The translations under genes were made by a program, and so were the position numbers. DNA of 64,000 bases from Orientallactaga sibirica (Eukaryota > Chordata > Mammalia > Rodentia > Dipodidae). The notes below the pieces were generated by a model that saw only the letters and a list, made by a program, of their open reading frames with translations, was not told the origin of the DNA and did no database searches. Below, in pieces: positions 10,273 through 22,572 of this stretch (positions are counted from its first letter, which is position 1; every line of letters starts with the position of its first letter). The stretch is taken from positions 4,877,501 through 4,941,500 of the forward strand of contig JAEOAD010002231.1 of the NCBI GenBank assembly GCA_036365145.1. The letters are read 5' to 3'.

Positions 10273-11325
10273 ATATGTATATGTAGAGAGAGGGGGGGCA
10301 AAGTCAAATTCTCTGAAGCATGAAAAATATTTTGGAAATTAGAAGCTTCAATACCATCCTTTGGAGATAAGGACTAAGGAGATAAGGGGAAATAGACTGG
10401 TAGTCTGCTTTACCCACAAAGAGATCAGAAGGGATCTGACTAGGCAGTGTAGGAGTGAGAGCATGTGGAAGGAAGAAGAGTGCAAAGTAGCAGCCTGACA
10501 CCCCTCAGCGAACTCACTCACACACACATGCCTAGGTCTCACCACAAACCAGCTGATTCAGTTTGTGTATTTATTTAAAAGTAAAAGTTTTTCAGGTTAT
10601 ATTGATGCATGATGGATATAATACATGATCTAGTCCAAAGCCAGACTAGGGATGGGGCTTCTTCCAAATTGACGCTAGAGGATCCATCCATAGAGGTCCC
10701 AATGCTAAGGAGCAGCCAAGAGGAGCCCTGGACCCAAAGGACAGATGGGGCTTTTAGTACTGAGAATTTTCCTCCACATCTGGGTGATGTCACAGCTCAA
10801 AGATGGCAGCAAATGACTGACCTGGCTTCCTTGTCTGTAAAATGACAGCAGCCTCCTTCTCTTAGTGGCATGCCTTTCCATGAGTTATTCGATGTGAGCA
10901 TGGTCCTGAGGAATGAACTTCGTGTGTGCACAGGCTGAGCTAGTCTTTCCTCAGCTGGGCTGTGGCAGCACAAAGTTCCTGGATGCACTCAGAAAGCACT
11001 AGGCTTCTCTCTGTTCCTGCGACTTCAAGGGGTTTCTCTCTCAGCTACTGAGAGGAGAGTCTAGGCAAAGGAGAGGAGAAATGGTTACACTCTCATTCTT
11101 TCATGAGGTGGGAATGTATGTGCTTGTTGGGAAAAGGGACAGAATAGTGGCCAGCTGGTTTTTCTCCCTTAAGGGGGGTGGGGAGAAGAAGGCATTCCTA
11201 GCCTGGGAATGGGGGAAAAGGGAGAGGACATACTGCAGCTGTGTCCAGCTGTGACATGAGGGCAGGAAGAGGTAGGCCCAGAGGGGAAAGAGAGATGAGG
11301 TAGGGAATACCTTTTACTTTAAAAA
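9881..11325. other. Unique sequence
   Basis: Apart from the (AT)n tract there is no clear repeat. The 10500-11300 part is the least AT-rich stretch nearby and has short open frames on both strands that look random. A short MIR-like string (about 10810-10850) is possible but weak. Confidence 0.5.
10222..10285. repeat. (AT)n / (GTATAT)n microsatellite
   Basis: An alternating AT run of about 40 bases grades into 'gtatatat' units. It could form a cruciform and is likely length-variable. Confidence 0.9.
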
Positions 11326-11553
11326 AAATTATTAAAAAATTGTATTTACTTATATATACTTATTTATTTATTTGAAAGAGAGAGATGAACAGATGGAGAG
11401 AATGGGTGCACCAGGACCTCTAGCCACTGCAAATGAACTCCAGATGTATGCATCACCTTGTGCATCTGACTTACGTGGGTATTGGGGAATTGAACCTGGG
11501 TCCTTTGGCTCTGCAGGCAAGCACTTTAACCACTAAGCCAACTCTCTAGCCCT
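11326..11553 (-). mobile_element. tRNA-headed SINE
   Basis: The minus-orientation copy is nearly full length, with an A-rich tail at left, 'gcaccaggacctctagccac', and a head ending 'ctaagccaactctctagccc'. It is directly followed by another minus copy. Confidence 0.9.
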
Positions 11554-11783
11554 ATTTATTTATTTTTTCATGAGAGAGAGAGAGAGCGAGCAAGCATATT
11601 TGTGTCAGGGCCTCTGGCCACTGCAATTGAACTCCAGATATGTGTGCCACCTTGTACGCATGCATTACCTTTTTGCATGTGTCACTTTGTGCATCTGGCT
11701 TACGTGGGTTCTGGATAGTTGGACCTTGGGTGCTTAGGCTTCATAGGCAAGTGCCTTAACTGATAAGCCATCTCTCCAGCCCT
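11554..11783 (-). mobile_element. tRNA-headed SINE, long variant
   Basis: This copy abuts the previous SINE head-to-tail. It carries about 36 extra bases between 'ccaccttgt' and 'gcatctggc', as in the copy at 55525-55784, and has 'ttaggcttca' instead of 'ttggctttgc'. A T-run follows at 11788-11803. Confidence 0.85.
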
Positions 11784-11803
11784 CCCCTTTTTTTTTTTTT
11801 TTT

Positions 11804-12175
11804 AACAATTTCTTATGCCACTGAAAGTCTAATAAACATAATTTTAATGCATGTATACTTAATTATATATGTAAATTATGTAATTATATATGTACAATAT
11901 GTAATTAAACTATTCATCAGACATTTTCAAATAATTATTTTAAATAATTATATGATAGATGTTTTCTTCCTTTATTCTTTTGTTTATTGAACAAAATTTT
12001 ATACAATGCATCTTATGTATAGAAGTCTAGGTCAAGTCCTATGCAGGCCTTGTAGCCAGTTTATAATAACAAGAGAGTGTAACAAAGTATAACATATTAA
12101 ATCATGTGCAGATATATAGTTCTATTCATTAAGGTTATATTGTACAGGGGATTTCTTGGCTAGTGTAAGCAAATA
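11804..12175. other. Unique, very AT-rich sequence
   Basis: Repeated 'aattatatatgta' phrases occur around 11860-11905. No feature is recognised. Confidence 0.5.
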
Positions 12176-12355
12176 TATTAAATATTTATTTACTTTTATT
12201 TATTTATTTGAGAGAGAGAGAAAGAGGCAGATAGAGAATGAGCATGCCAGGACCTCCAGCTGCTGCAAACGAACTCCAAATGCATACACCACCTTGTGCA
12301 TCTGGCTTACGTGGGTCCTGGAGAGTTGAACCTGCTGAGCCATCTCTCCAGCCCT
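12176..12355 (-). mobile_element. tRNA-headed SINE with deletion in the head
   Basis: The body is intact, but about 35 bases of the tRNA-like head are missing between 'ttgaacc' and 'tgctgagccatc'. It ends 'tctctccagccct'. Confidence 0.85.
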
Positions 12356-12806
12356 AGTGTAGACATTTTGAAATCCACAGATACTTTCCAGAGTAAGATT
12401 ATCAATTTACAAACACATTGGTAATGTGTTGTTGATATTAGATGTCTCACCAAAGTACAATCAGAATAATATTAATTATTTGTAGAAATGTTTTTTCATT
12501 TAGTAGGTAAAAGTTATTTTCATAAATTACTTTACATCTGCTTGATAATTAGTAAAGTCAAACATATTTTCATAAATTAATCAGTTTTTCCTATTTGTTT
12601 TGTGAACTCAATCTATTTTCTTTGCATATTTTCCTACAGAAGGATTAATGTTCTTACCAAAACGTATATTTCCTTTATAAGTATAGATAATTTACCTATG
12701 AAGGTTATTTACCTTTGTATGACATAATTTAGTAAGTACTTGCTCTCAATTTGTATGTCTTTCAAGTTTGTTTATGTTTTGATATTTACCCTATAAAATT
12801 TTGAAT
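12356..12806. other. Unique AT-rich sequence
   Basis: Nothing is recognised in this stretch. Confidence 0.5.
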
Positions 12807-12985
12807 AGTGGGGTTAAGGTACTTGCATGCAAAGCCAAAGGACCTCAGTTCAGTTCCCCAGGACCTACATAAGCCAGATGAACAAGGTGGTGAATGCATC
12901 TGGAGTTGTTTGCAGTGGCTGGAGGTCCTGGCCTTACGATTCTCAATCTCTCTCTCTCTCTCTACTTGCAAATAAATAAATAAAA
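12807..12985 (+). mobile_element. tRNA-headed SINE, 5'-truncated
   Basis: The copy lacks the first bases of the head, starting at 'ggggttaaggtacttgca'. It carries 'ccagatgaacaaggtgg', a (TC)n tract at 12945-12962 and the tail 'aaataaataaataaaac'. Confidence 0.88.
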
Positions 12986-13352
12986 CAAAAAACATTTTGA
13001 ATAGTTAATTTAATATTTAATTTTGTAATGTATTTCCCCATAGAATTTTATATTTCAATGATACTAAGATGAAAGCTTTTTATATGTGATTGCCTTTTAT
13101 ATACTATTTTTAAGTGTAAAACACTCAATTCAATTATACTCATTTATGTCTCTGTGAGATAAAGGGAAGTTGCTTGTAAATCAGTGAGCTAGGGGGTTTA
13201 TTGATGGGCTCAGTTCTGAAATGAGCCATAGGCATTAGGATGTGAGGAAATTAGCAACCTGCTTCTTTCCTCATCTTCCTGTGGTGGAATCTCACACAGC
13301 TATAGGCATTCCCCATGACCCTGACTGCAGCCTTTCTCTCTCAGCATACTTT
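12986..13352. other. Unique sequence
   Basis: No recognisable repeat or gene is present. Confidence 0.5.
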
Positions 13353-13365
13353 TTGTAAAAAAAAA

Positions 13366-13682
13366 AAAAAGTTATTTTTATTTATTTATTTGTGAGAGGG
13401 GAGGGGGAGAGAGAAAGAGGAAGATAGAGATTGTATAGACATACATACATACATACATACATACATACATACATACATACATACATTCATAGATGATAAA
13501 TACAGAGAGATGGGGAGAGAATGGGCATGTCAGGGCCTCCAGCCACTGCGAACAAATTCCAAATGAACTTCCAGATGCATGTGACACCTTGCGCATCTGG
13601 CTTATTAGGGACTGGAGAATCAAAACAGGGTTTTTAGGCTTTTCAGACAAGTGCCTTAACCAGTAAACTATTTCTCCAGCCC
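13366..13682 (-). mobile_element. tRNA-headed SINE with expanded tail
   Basis: This is a minus copy whose (GA)n tail region has grown and contains a (CATA)n array. The head 'ttaggcttttcagac' marks the long-variant subfamily. It ends 'tatttctccagccc'. Confidence 0.85.
13438..13486. repeat. (CATA)n microsatellite
   Basis: About eleven 4-bp 'cata' units lie inside a SINE tail. This is a simple tandem repeat without spacers. Confidence 0.95.
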
Positions 13683-14117
13683 CTCAGCATATACTTTTAA
13701 TATCAGATCCAATTGCACACAGCCCTATTCAGATTTCAGTAGCTTGGCCAGCTCACCTTCACGTGCGAGGTCTCAGTCTAGATTTCAGACCAAGTGCCCA
13801 TTTCCTCTCCTTCAGCTGGAAGGGTCCCTCTATGGACAGTGATGCTGATGCATCAAACTGACATAGAGCTCACTCTGGGCTGGTCAATGACTCTCAGAAT
13901 GGAGTTCAGCTGTTGGAAGTCCTCTAACTGACGTTGCTGTAAAAAGCTGTTGCAGGTAGGAAGGCAGTGACATTATGGAGTTAGCTTGAGATCTGCTGCC
14001 AACCTACTGTGTTGTTACCCAACTGTCTTAACATCTCTCTAGTCATAGTTGCCACCTATAAAGAGTAGGGTATGTGTGTAGCCTTAAGATCCATTTCAAT
14101 CCCAAAATATCCATAAT
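13683..14117. other. Unique sequence
   Basis: This is moderately GC-balanced DNA with no recognisable element. Confidence 0.45.
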
Positions 14118-14286
14118 TCTTAACAAATTGTATTTATATATTTGCAAGGAGAGAGAGAGGTGCTAGGACCTCTTACCATGGTAAATGAACTCCAGATGCA
14201 TATGCCAACTTGTGCGTCTGGCTTTACATTGAGCACTGGGGACTCGAACCTGGGCCATTTAACCACTGAGCCCTCTCTCCAGCTCC
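14118..14286 (-). mobile_element. tRNA-headed SINE, shortened
   Basis: The minus copy has a short GA tract, the body 'tgaactccagatgcatatgc', and a head with an internal deletion ending 'ccctctctccagctcc'. Confidence 0.85.
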
Positions 14287-14470
14287 CAAAATATCTGTGA
14301 TTCTTATATACAATCTTTGACCATCTGACAAAAGGGATAGTTTCCTCTGCTCTGCGAAGCTGCTGGTTTTGATGACAACACAGGGATACTAGTAAACTCA
14401 TCTGTGAATCTAATGAAGAGACACATTTCACAGCAAAAGTCCTGAAGGCGTTTAAAAACTTGAGCTCCTT

Positions 14471-14631
14471 GCCTGGCACATGCCTTTAATCCCAGCACTC
14501 AGGAGGCAGAGTTAGGAGGATCGCTGTGAGTTCAAGGCCACCTTGAGACTATATAGTGAATTCCAGGTCAGCCTGAGCTACAGTGAGACCCTACCTCAAA
14601 AAAAACAAAAACAAACAACAACAAAAAAAAC
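14471..14631 (+). mobile_element. B1 SINE (7SL-derived)
   Basis: This is a plus-orientation B1 with 'gcctttaatcccagcact', 'gaggcagagttaggaggatc' and 'gagaccctacctca', followed by an A/C-rich tail. Confidence 0.95.
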
Positions 14632-16861
14632 TTGAGATCCACAAGAACAAGTATGCAGAGCAGGTTGATTACAAGACATTTCAGTTAATCACACAGTATG
14701 AACAACCAATTCATTATTTTCATAATTTCTACTGAACTTAGTGCTAGAATTTGCTAAGTTTCTAAAGAGAAAAATCAGCACCAAATGCTCCTCAAACTAC
14801 AAAAGTAATACTTCAGTTTTTTTTTTTTTTTTTTTTTTTAAATCAGTAATATAGGCAGAAAAACTTGTAAGAACTCATCTCTTTTGGGGGTAATTAATGC
14901 TAGCTGCCAGGAAAACAACACTGAAATCTTAGTAACTTAGCAACATAATTGTTTATTCCTGGCTCCTATCACTGTAGATATTTAATGTGTGGCCTTTGTA
15001 TAATGACTAAATAATCCTGGCACTGCTATGTTCAAGGTCTTTTTCAAATTTCTGCATAGGTTTATTTTGCTTTTAGCTGGCATAAAGCAAAGAAGAAATA
15101 AAAAATGTCTCTTGACAAGTGCTTGCATTCTTTGATAGAGCCAGCAACATGGCCCTACTCTGATCTCAAGGGAACCTGGGAGATGGAGTCTTTCTATGGG
15201 CCAGGAGGAATAAGCAGAATTAACAACATTGAGTCTGTCTTTGCTATAGTGTGAATTGTGAAATATGTGCTAAGTGAATATCCAAGAGTTCACACAAATA
15301 GAAGTTTCTATTTTATAAGCTCACCAACAATAATTAAATTGTCAACACCAAATTTACTTTCTAGAGGCTAAAAATAAAATTTCCTATAATAATAAAGTGA
15401 AGTTTACAAAGGAACTTCTGGATAATTCTTATTAGTCTTTGAAAAAAATCAATAAAGTTTGCACCAAATTATTTCATTAAACAGCAGACTTTTGGGGATG
15501 TACCCAAATTTGATTTTTTTGTAAATTTTTACAACTGAATTTTAAATGTTAGGAAAAGTAATGTTAACAAATGGTTCAGTAGGGCACTCAAGACTTTCAC
15601 ATAGTATTCTGTATGTATGGTATTTTTGCTTTATGATGTTTTGTGCTGGGGGTGGGAGGGATGTGAGATAAGGTCTGTGTATTGAACCTTGAACTCACCA
15701 TCTTCTTGTGCAGGGATGACAGTTGTACACCACTATCTCCAGGTTCAGTTTGAATGTGAATATGATTCACCTTTCAATAGATTTCTACTTAGTTTCGCAT
15801 AAGGAAAGTAATAGAAACAGAATTTATTTCATCTTCCAGCTTCATTGAAAGGGCCTTACAAAATGAATAATGACTCATTCCCAGCATTGACTGTTTTCCC
15901 CATTTACTTTTTACTTATCTTCCCTTCACTTCTCTACAAAATAAAATATTCTTCCCTTTTCCCCTATTCGACCTTTATTATTATTTTTCCTTAAGGTTTC
16001 CAATAGACTTTTTAACACTGTTACCTTAATCTCTACCTCTGGTACGATTGTGATTTGACTCAGTTATACTTAACCAATAAATAACTCAGAGTATATTAAA
16101 AATACAAATTTCATTAGTGTTAATTATATTACCTACACATATTCATCCATGACCAGAGAAGTAATATTGTTTCATCTAATATAGGAGTAATTTCCAAGAA
16201 CTCTGTTAGATCATGCTATTTTATATTATCCAAACTAAAAAAAAAAATGCTATCAATTTGAAAGTATTTTGATTTGTATGGTGTTTGTTTTCTGCCTGAT
16301 AGGTTCAAATTCCTTGGTTCGCTAGAGTCAGTTGTTTGGAGTCTGAAGATAATATTCTTTTTCCTGCACATGGTTGACATGGAAAGCATAGACATAGCAT
16401 CTTGCATCTCTTTCCCTTTTGAATATAAGCACCAACTTGTCAGAAGAACAGAATATCAAGCTTATTTCTATCAGCTTAGTAGGAAATCCACTGATTAATA
16501 GTCTTCCTTAAGCTGTCTTCATTTTGTCATAATAAATGATCAACAATTCTAAAGAATGTTGCAATTAAAATATATTTAAAGAATCATGGTCATTATGGAT
16601 ACTGGTATGTACTCTACATTGTGGGATGTTGCATTTCCCGAGATTATAAAGCAATACTTACCCACCTTTAACCTTATTAAATATTTCATTTTATCTGAGT
16701 TGCATATTTCTGGATAGAATCATTAGATAACACTTCCTAAAGAAATAATTTTGTGTTCAGTTTTTCATGTCAGAAAATATCAAAATAAAATTATCTTTTA
16801 TGATATTAATCAGTAAATGACTACTTTATCTCCCTTTTTTGAAATTAAGTAATATATTCAT
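14632..16861. other. Unique AT-rich sequence
   Basis: It holds a T-run (about 14818-14840) and possibly a decayed B1 near 15650-15745 ('gataaggtctgtgtattg...accactatctcc'). An open frame of 74 codons at 16274-16498 shows no known domain and is probably chance. Confidence 0.5.
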
Positions 16862-16878
16862 TTAAAAAATTTTATTTG

Positions 16879-16919
<41 letters not shown>

Positions 16920-16955
16920 GGTCAGTGCCTCTTGCCATTGCAAATGAACACAACA
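16862..16955 (-). mobile_element. tRNA-headed SINE fragment with (GT)n tail
   Basis: Only the tail and part of the body remain: a (TG)n run at 16880-16910, then 'cctcttgccattgcaaatga'. The head is missing because the copy is cut where the next SINE begins. Confidence 0.65.
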
Positions 16956-16969
16956 TACTTAGGCCACTT

Positions 16970-17200
16970 TAAAAATATATTTATTTGAGAGAGAGAAAGA
17001 AAGGAAAAAGGAAGGAAGAAGAAAGAAAGAAGAAAGAGGCAGACAGTATGGGAGCACCAAGACCTCTTGCCACTGTAAAGGAACTTGAAACACATGTGCC
17101 ACTTTGTACATCTGGTTTTAAAGGGGTAGTGGTGAATCGAACCCAGGCCATCAGGCTTTGCAAGCAAGCAACTTCAGTGACTGAACCATCTTCCCATCCC
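16970..17200 (-). mobile_element. tRNA-headed SINE
   Basis: This is a diverged minus copy with an expanded polypurine (GAAA/GGAA)n tail at 16985-17040 and a head ending 'gaaccatcttcccatccc'. Confidence 0.85.
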
Positions 17201-19814
17201 TGCTGTATTTATTTTTACAGTTGTCTTTATGTCTGTTGATGACCTACCAAGTGTAAAGCATCTTATTGCCTAGAAGATCATAAACAATAACACACATATA
17301 CTCACTCTATTTAGGTAATGTATATAAATAATTAGGGATAGGCATATGATGGAATGGTAATGAGCCATTAGGTAATTCTACAGACTAATACTTGCTAATG
17401 TGGGAAATATATACCATATGTTTTTAAATGAAAGTGAGCCAGACTCAAATTAATGTGCAAAACATAATTTTTATTTTTATAAAAATATATTGGAAGGATA
17501 TGTATCAAATGTTTATAATAATTATCACTGAGTGATGCTGTTATAGGCAATTATTTCTTTGTGGTTTTCTGTATGATGGTAGTTTCTGTTTCCAGCATAT
17601 AACATGTTTGTAAATAAGAGGAAAAGATATTACACTTGGAAGATACCATCTGTTCTCAAAAATCAATATCAATAAAATTAGTATAGGTTAAAAAGAGACA
17701 TACCTACTTATTTTTTCAGTTAGCTAATTTATTAAATATTTCTGGTTTTAGGTTTTCTGTATGTTCTGGGAATGCAGTACATCCTGCCAAAAAGCCTTTA
17801 ATTGTACATGAAGCCTTAGGAAAATTCAGAGAACTGGCAGGTTTCTGTGGTTGATATCTGGCACCAGGTAATGGTAATACCAGAAAACTTTGATTGACAA
17901 AATTCAAATGACAGATATTATCTGCCTCTAAATGGCATCAAAGAAAATCTGGAAATTACCAGAGTTGGAAAAATACTCAATTTTGAACTAAAAAAAAAGG
18001 CTAACAGGAAACTTATTTTAAATATCATAAAGACAACATTAGTAGATGAAAAAGAAGTTAGAAAATGTCATGGTCTCAAATATTTGTAGTTAATGATGAC
18101 AATTTATTGTTTTATAACTTTTCGTTTTCTTCTGTACTGTATTATCTTAGACCCACCCTATTATAGGGCATGCACACGTTTCCAATTTCATTAGAAATTA
18201 AGAGGACTTTTTGTGTTCTAGGGGCTGCATTGGGTTGAGATGGGGAGTGGTTAGAGCAGTGTCAGCTGTCACTGACTCAGTTTTTGTGGCACTCTGGCCA
18301 CCCCACCTTTACTCTTTGGTGACCACTGGCAGGCTAGGAAGGAGAAGGAATGGCTTTCATCTGCATCCCTTTGGTTTTGGAATTTTGAAGTGCTCAAAAC
18401 GAAAATCAGTTTTCACAGCAGTAAGAGAAGGAATATTTCATAAAAGCACTATCATTTTTGGCTCACCCTAATTAATTATCTACTGGTTAGGACTGATTTG
18501 TACAAAATTATAATTTTAAATGTCTTCCATGGCAGAGGTTTTTAAGCATCAAATTCTGACATCAACTACAATAAATGTAGATGGTGACATGACTTAGAGT
18601 ATAACCTTATCCACCTGAGATTCTAATTTCTCAAAGTTAAGCCTATGATTTAGATTATTTTGAAGTTTCATAATTTACTAAATGGACTTGATTTATTTAG
18701 TAATTTGAAGAGTAACTCAAGTTTTATTTTGTTAGGCTTCTTAATAATTTTATGCTCTGCCAGTGATATATTTATTGTGAATTTACTCTTGATTATACAT
18801 AATGAATTTAGCCTCCAAGCGCTAATGAATTGCTTTTAAGTAACATATAGGTTGGAAAACTTTTTGTTAAAATATCTAAGGCTCAACACAACTGGCTTTG
18901 TTGCAGAGTAACTTATGAACCTGGTAATCATGCAGGGTTTATACTAAATCCTCTGTAATTGGACTTTTCTCTTGTTTTTGTCTACAATGACAAGCCAACA
19001 ATAGTACTTTAAGAGAAATTTTATAAATATTACAGTCCAGAAACGATTGTGAGATATAGCTGCAGACAGAAAAAATGATTTGTGAAACTATACTATAAAC
19101 CCCAGGTGCTTATCAGAAAACGAGAAGAAAGTAGCCTAGAAGACGAAAACAACATTGAACTAGTATGAGAAAACATTTATGGATTACTGAGTGTCAAGAG
19201 TGTGCTAATAACAGAGCCACAAATGAGAAAGTGCCACAGACCTCACCTCAGGATCCTTGGGATTTACTTAGAGTGTTCAGTCAGCCCTGCTGTTTTCAGG
19301 CAGCTCAAAATATTTCTACCCTAACTCCTTCTGGCCTTCACCCAAGTCTCAAATTCTGGCCAGGGATCAAGATAAAAAACCAATCTGTTAAGACATTTTG
19401 CTGTCAGTATAACAGTAAGAAAATATTCTGAGCAAACACTGTTTTCTGCATTATAGAATGACATATTCTATATCCATTTTAGGTGATGCTTGCTATGTGT
19501 ATATGAATGTGTAGGTAAGACAAATAGCTATAGATCATGATATATACATACATATGTATGTACATGGATAGACAGAGTCTGGCTGAAAACCGTGCCATGG
19601 AAATAGGACAAGATTTTATATTTGAGGGGGAAAGCATAATAAGTATGACTTGGGTTTCTGCCAAGGTCTCCCCACAGAATTATATGATATTTCTTTTATC
19701 AGGTCCTGAACATTTGTATTTCAGGAATTTATTGCTTAGACATAAACTTGCACCTTTTATTGTAATAATTTCATGCCTGTGAAGAAATTTGCTCACCTTT
19801 CTTGCTTTTGTATA
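17201..19814. other. Unique AT-rich sequence, repeat-poor
   Basis: No repeat is recognised. The part around 18750-19070 is compositionally even, with homeodomain-like TAATGA/TAATTG strings, and could be conserved non-coding DNA. An 18-bp palindrome (tacatacatatgtatgta) lies at 19545-19562. Confidence 0.5.
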
Positions 19815-20095
19815 TTCAGTTTGCTCTCATGTAAGTCCCTCCCCTACTCCTTGCTGTCATGCCTCATAGGTCAAGACCTAGTTCAGATGCTTTTTGCAAT
19901 TCCAATATTTCCCTGAACTAACTGAAAGTGATAATGTTCCTTTTTAATTCAAGTTTATAAAGTTCTGACTACAAATTTTTATCCATCACATTGGATTATA
20001 TTTATTTTGTATTTCTCCCATTAGATACCAGGTTATAGAGCATACCTTTACCTTACATGTCTTGGTACCACTAGCATCTGGCCCTTTAGTCTCAC
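19815..20095 (+). mobile_element. L2 LINE 3'-end fragment (ancient)
   Basis: The spacing and phrases match the 3' part of L2: 'agtccctcccctactccttg', 'ccatcacattggattatatt', 'ctcccattagatacc', and 'tcttggtaccactagcatct' in place of the usual 'tgtatccccagcgcct'. It is heavily diverged, as expected for a pan-mammalian element. Confidence 0.55.
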
Positions 20096-20667
20096 AAATT
20101 AGTCAGTAATTGGCTTCCCTGATTTAATTAATTTGTGTTGGCAGAGGAGAAAGCTTCAAGTACTGAATGCCTGAGGGAGGATTCAGGTGAAAGAGGTGAA
20201 GGAGAAAGACCCTGCTCTATGCAAGGAGGTGAATTCCACTTACTTGACAACTTCCTTTAGGGTTGACCTTTTGTGCCAGGCACCACCTGGGCAGAGATCT
20301 GTGTATCTAAAGCCAAGTCCTTAATTTGAAATGGGGGGATTATTTGCTAATCCTGCAGGGGGGTCTGACTCTCAATTTGCTAAAAGCCTTTGCTTAAGAT
20401 CTTTCTGGCTTGTTGCAGCAACCTATTATGATACATCTTTTGATAATTTCTCAGAAATCTTCAAAGTAGTCAATCAATCATTGGGCAATTCTTTTTCTAT
20501 AGCCAAATACATGGTATCAAAGTACTGATGAGTTAAAAGGAATATAGTTAGATGGGAAAAATGGGAAACACCTCCATATACACATCTGAATATGAGGTTA
20601 TTCAAGTCACAGATTCTCAGTGTCTACAGACACAATTGTGTCATCACATTGAAACTTTCAAGATACA
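20096..20667. other. Unique sequence
   Basis: No element is recognised. An open frame of 65 codons at 20331-20528 has no visible domain. Confidence 0.45.
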
Positions 20668-20681
20668 AATAGGTATTTGGG

Positions 20682-20899
20682 GCTGAAGAGATTTCTCAGT
20701 GCTTAAAGGCACTTGGTTTCAAAGCCTGACAGCCTGGGTTCCATTCCCCAGTACCCATATAAAACCAGATGCACAAAGTGGTACATGCATCTGGAGTTCA
20801 TCTGCAGTGGCAAGAGGACCTGATATGCCCATACTCTAGCACTCGTGCGCTCCATCTCTCTCTCTCTTGCAAATAAATAATAATAAACATATTTTTAAA
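20682..20899 (+). mobile_element. tRNA-headed SINE (outer member of a nest)
   Basis: This is a nearly full-length plus copy preceded by 'aataggtatttggg' (20668-20681). The same 14 bases recur at 21109-21122, after the inner SINE, and form its target-site duplication. Confidence 0.9.
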
Positions 20900-21090
20900 A
20901 TATTTTATGTTATTATTTATTTGACAAAGAAAGAGGGAGAGGGCATGCCAGGGCCTCCAGCCACTGCAAACAAATTCCAGGCGCATGTGCCTCCTTGTGC
21001 ATCTGGATAATGTAGGTCCTGGGGAATCGAACCTGGGTCTCTTGGCTTTGCAGGCAAATGCCTTAACCGCTAAGCCATCCTTCCACCCAG
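20900..21090 (-). mobile_element. tRNA-headed SINE inserted in the tail of the previous one
   Basis: The minus copy has 'gcatgccagggcctccagcc' and the head 'ctaagccatccttccaccca'. It sits between the A-rich tail of the outer SINE and that SINE's right target duplication, so it is the younger of the two. Confidence 0.9.
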
Positions 21091-21122
21091 TAATAAAGAT
21101 TTTTAAGGAATAGGTATTTGGG

Positions 21123-21318
21123 ATCAGGCTGGAGGGATGCTTAGCGGTTAAGGCATTTGCCTACAAAACCAACGGATCCAGGTTTGATTACCCAGAACCC
21201 ACGTAAGCCAGATGCACAAGAAGGTGCATGCATCTGGAATTCTTTTGCAGTGGCTGGAGGACCTGGCATGCCCATTCTCTCTCTTCTCTCTCTCTCTCTC
21301 TCTTTCTCTGTTAAAGTA
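21123..21318 (+). mobile_element. tRNA-headed SINE
   Basis: The plus copy begins 'gatcaggctggagggatg' immediately after the target duplication of the nest. It has the body 'aagccagatgcacaag' and a long (TC)n tail, but almost no A-tail. Confidence 0.9.
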
Positions 21319-22560
21319 CCTGACCAATTAGAAGCTCCCACTAGTCTTTAGCCAAAAAAGAGGCTATATCCATTACAATCTCTCTTAATTAACTATGCTT
21401 ATCTCCTTTAATCTAAGCGGATCTTACTTTCCATTGGAGAATCTGTTTTTCTTTTCAGAAAGCAGCAGGAACCAAGGACAACCAAAATCTATCAATAAGA
21501 CAAGAAATGATGGCTGACTCCTTATGAGCTGAGCCACTCTTTGCACATCACTCAGGGCCCAGGTGAAGCCACAGGAATTGGTGAGATGAGGAAGAGTGCT
21601 GCCTCCACAGTGAGTGTGACAACTAGAGCCAAGGTGATGGAGACAGACACTGAGGATACTCAAAACATACCACAGCAGAAATGCAGAAGCTGGTGAGATC
21701 AGAACACTAAAGTAGGCTTAAAACATTCATCCTGTATCCGGGGATTTTGCAGAAGAGTGGGCAGAAAGATTGTAAGAGCCACAGGGAGGGAGGATATATT
21801 CAGAGGTACTGCCTCCTTCCCCCAATGACTGACTTCTGTTTTCACAACTCATAACCCACAACCCCATGGTGAACACCAGCAATCCCACTGAGGAGGGCAC
21901 TCAGTGGAATGGGGGCAGGGAAGAAGGAAAAGGTACCAACACATGATGTGTCCATACAAAGTTTCTACTTAATAAAATAAAAGTAAGCAGTACCTGAGAC
22001 TGAGAGACATAATTTTAAACCTACTGAAGTACATTTCATAAATGGTTATAATTCTTTAGGCTTGATGTAAGCATTGACATTTAGAAATAAAAATTAAATG
22101 CTGAGAACTTTTAGGAAGACAGACCAATTCTTACCAGATGCAATAGAATGATAGCTTAGTTTCTGTTCCTCATGTGTGTTTCTTCTCTTTCCTCTCCTGC
22201 TTTCCCTACTATCTTTCTGGTCAATAACTGAGTAGTTTCTTCCTAAAAAACTTGTTCATGAATCCTTACTCCAAAATGTGCTCCTGGAAAACCTAACCTT
22301 AAAATACCATCTCTAATATTATCCTTCATTCTTTATAATTTTTAAACTGTTATGATACTTCATTCAATGTGCATTGATAATTACATGTTATTCATTGTCT
22401 TTTAACATCACATTTATGTTTTCCAAATATTAGTTTTCATGTCATTTTATAGAAAACATCTTTAGCTCTTTAATACAGTTATTGAATGTATCATTTACTA
22501 TATCTAATTTCTTGTATATCCATTCTTTGAGCTTTTTGTTTTATTTACACATATCTTGTT
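21319..22560. other. Unique sequence
   Basis: There is no recognised repeat in 1.2 kb. A minus open frame of 79 codons at 21424-21663 shows no domain and no clear coding character. Confidence 0.45.
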
Positions 22561-22572
22561 TTAAAAGTTCTA

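Noticed and set aside
10222..10285. AT-rich tract as a replication or attachment site
   Set aside because: It is an ordinary (AT)n microsatellite and nothing else supports a special role.
13438..13486. Regularly spaced repeat that could suggest a CRISPR-like array
   Set aside because: It is a plain (CATA)n microsatellite in a SINE tail, with no spacers, in a mammalian sequence.
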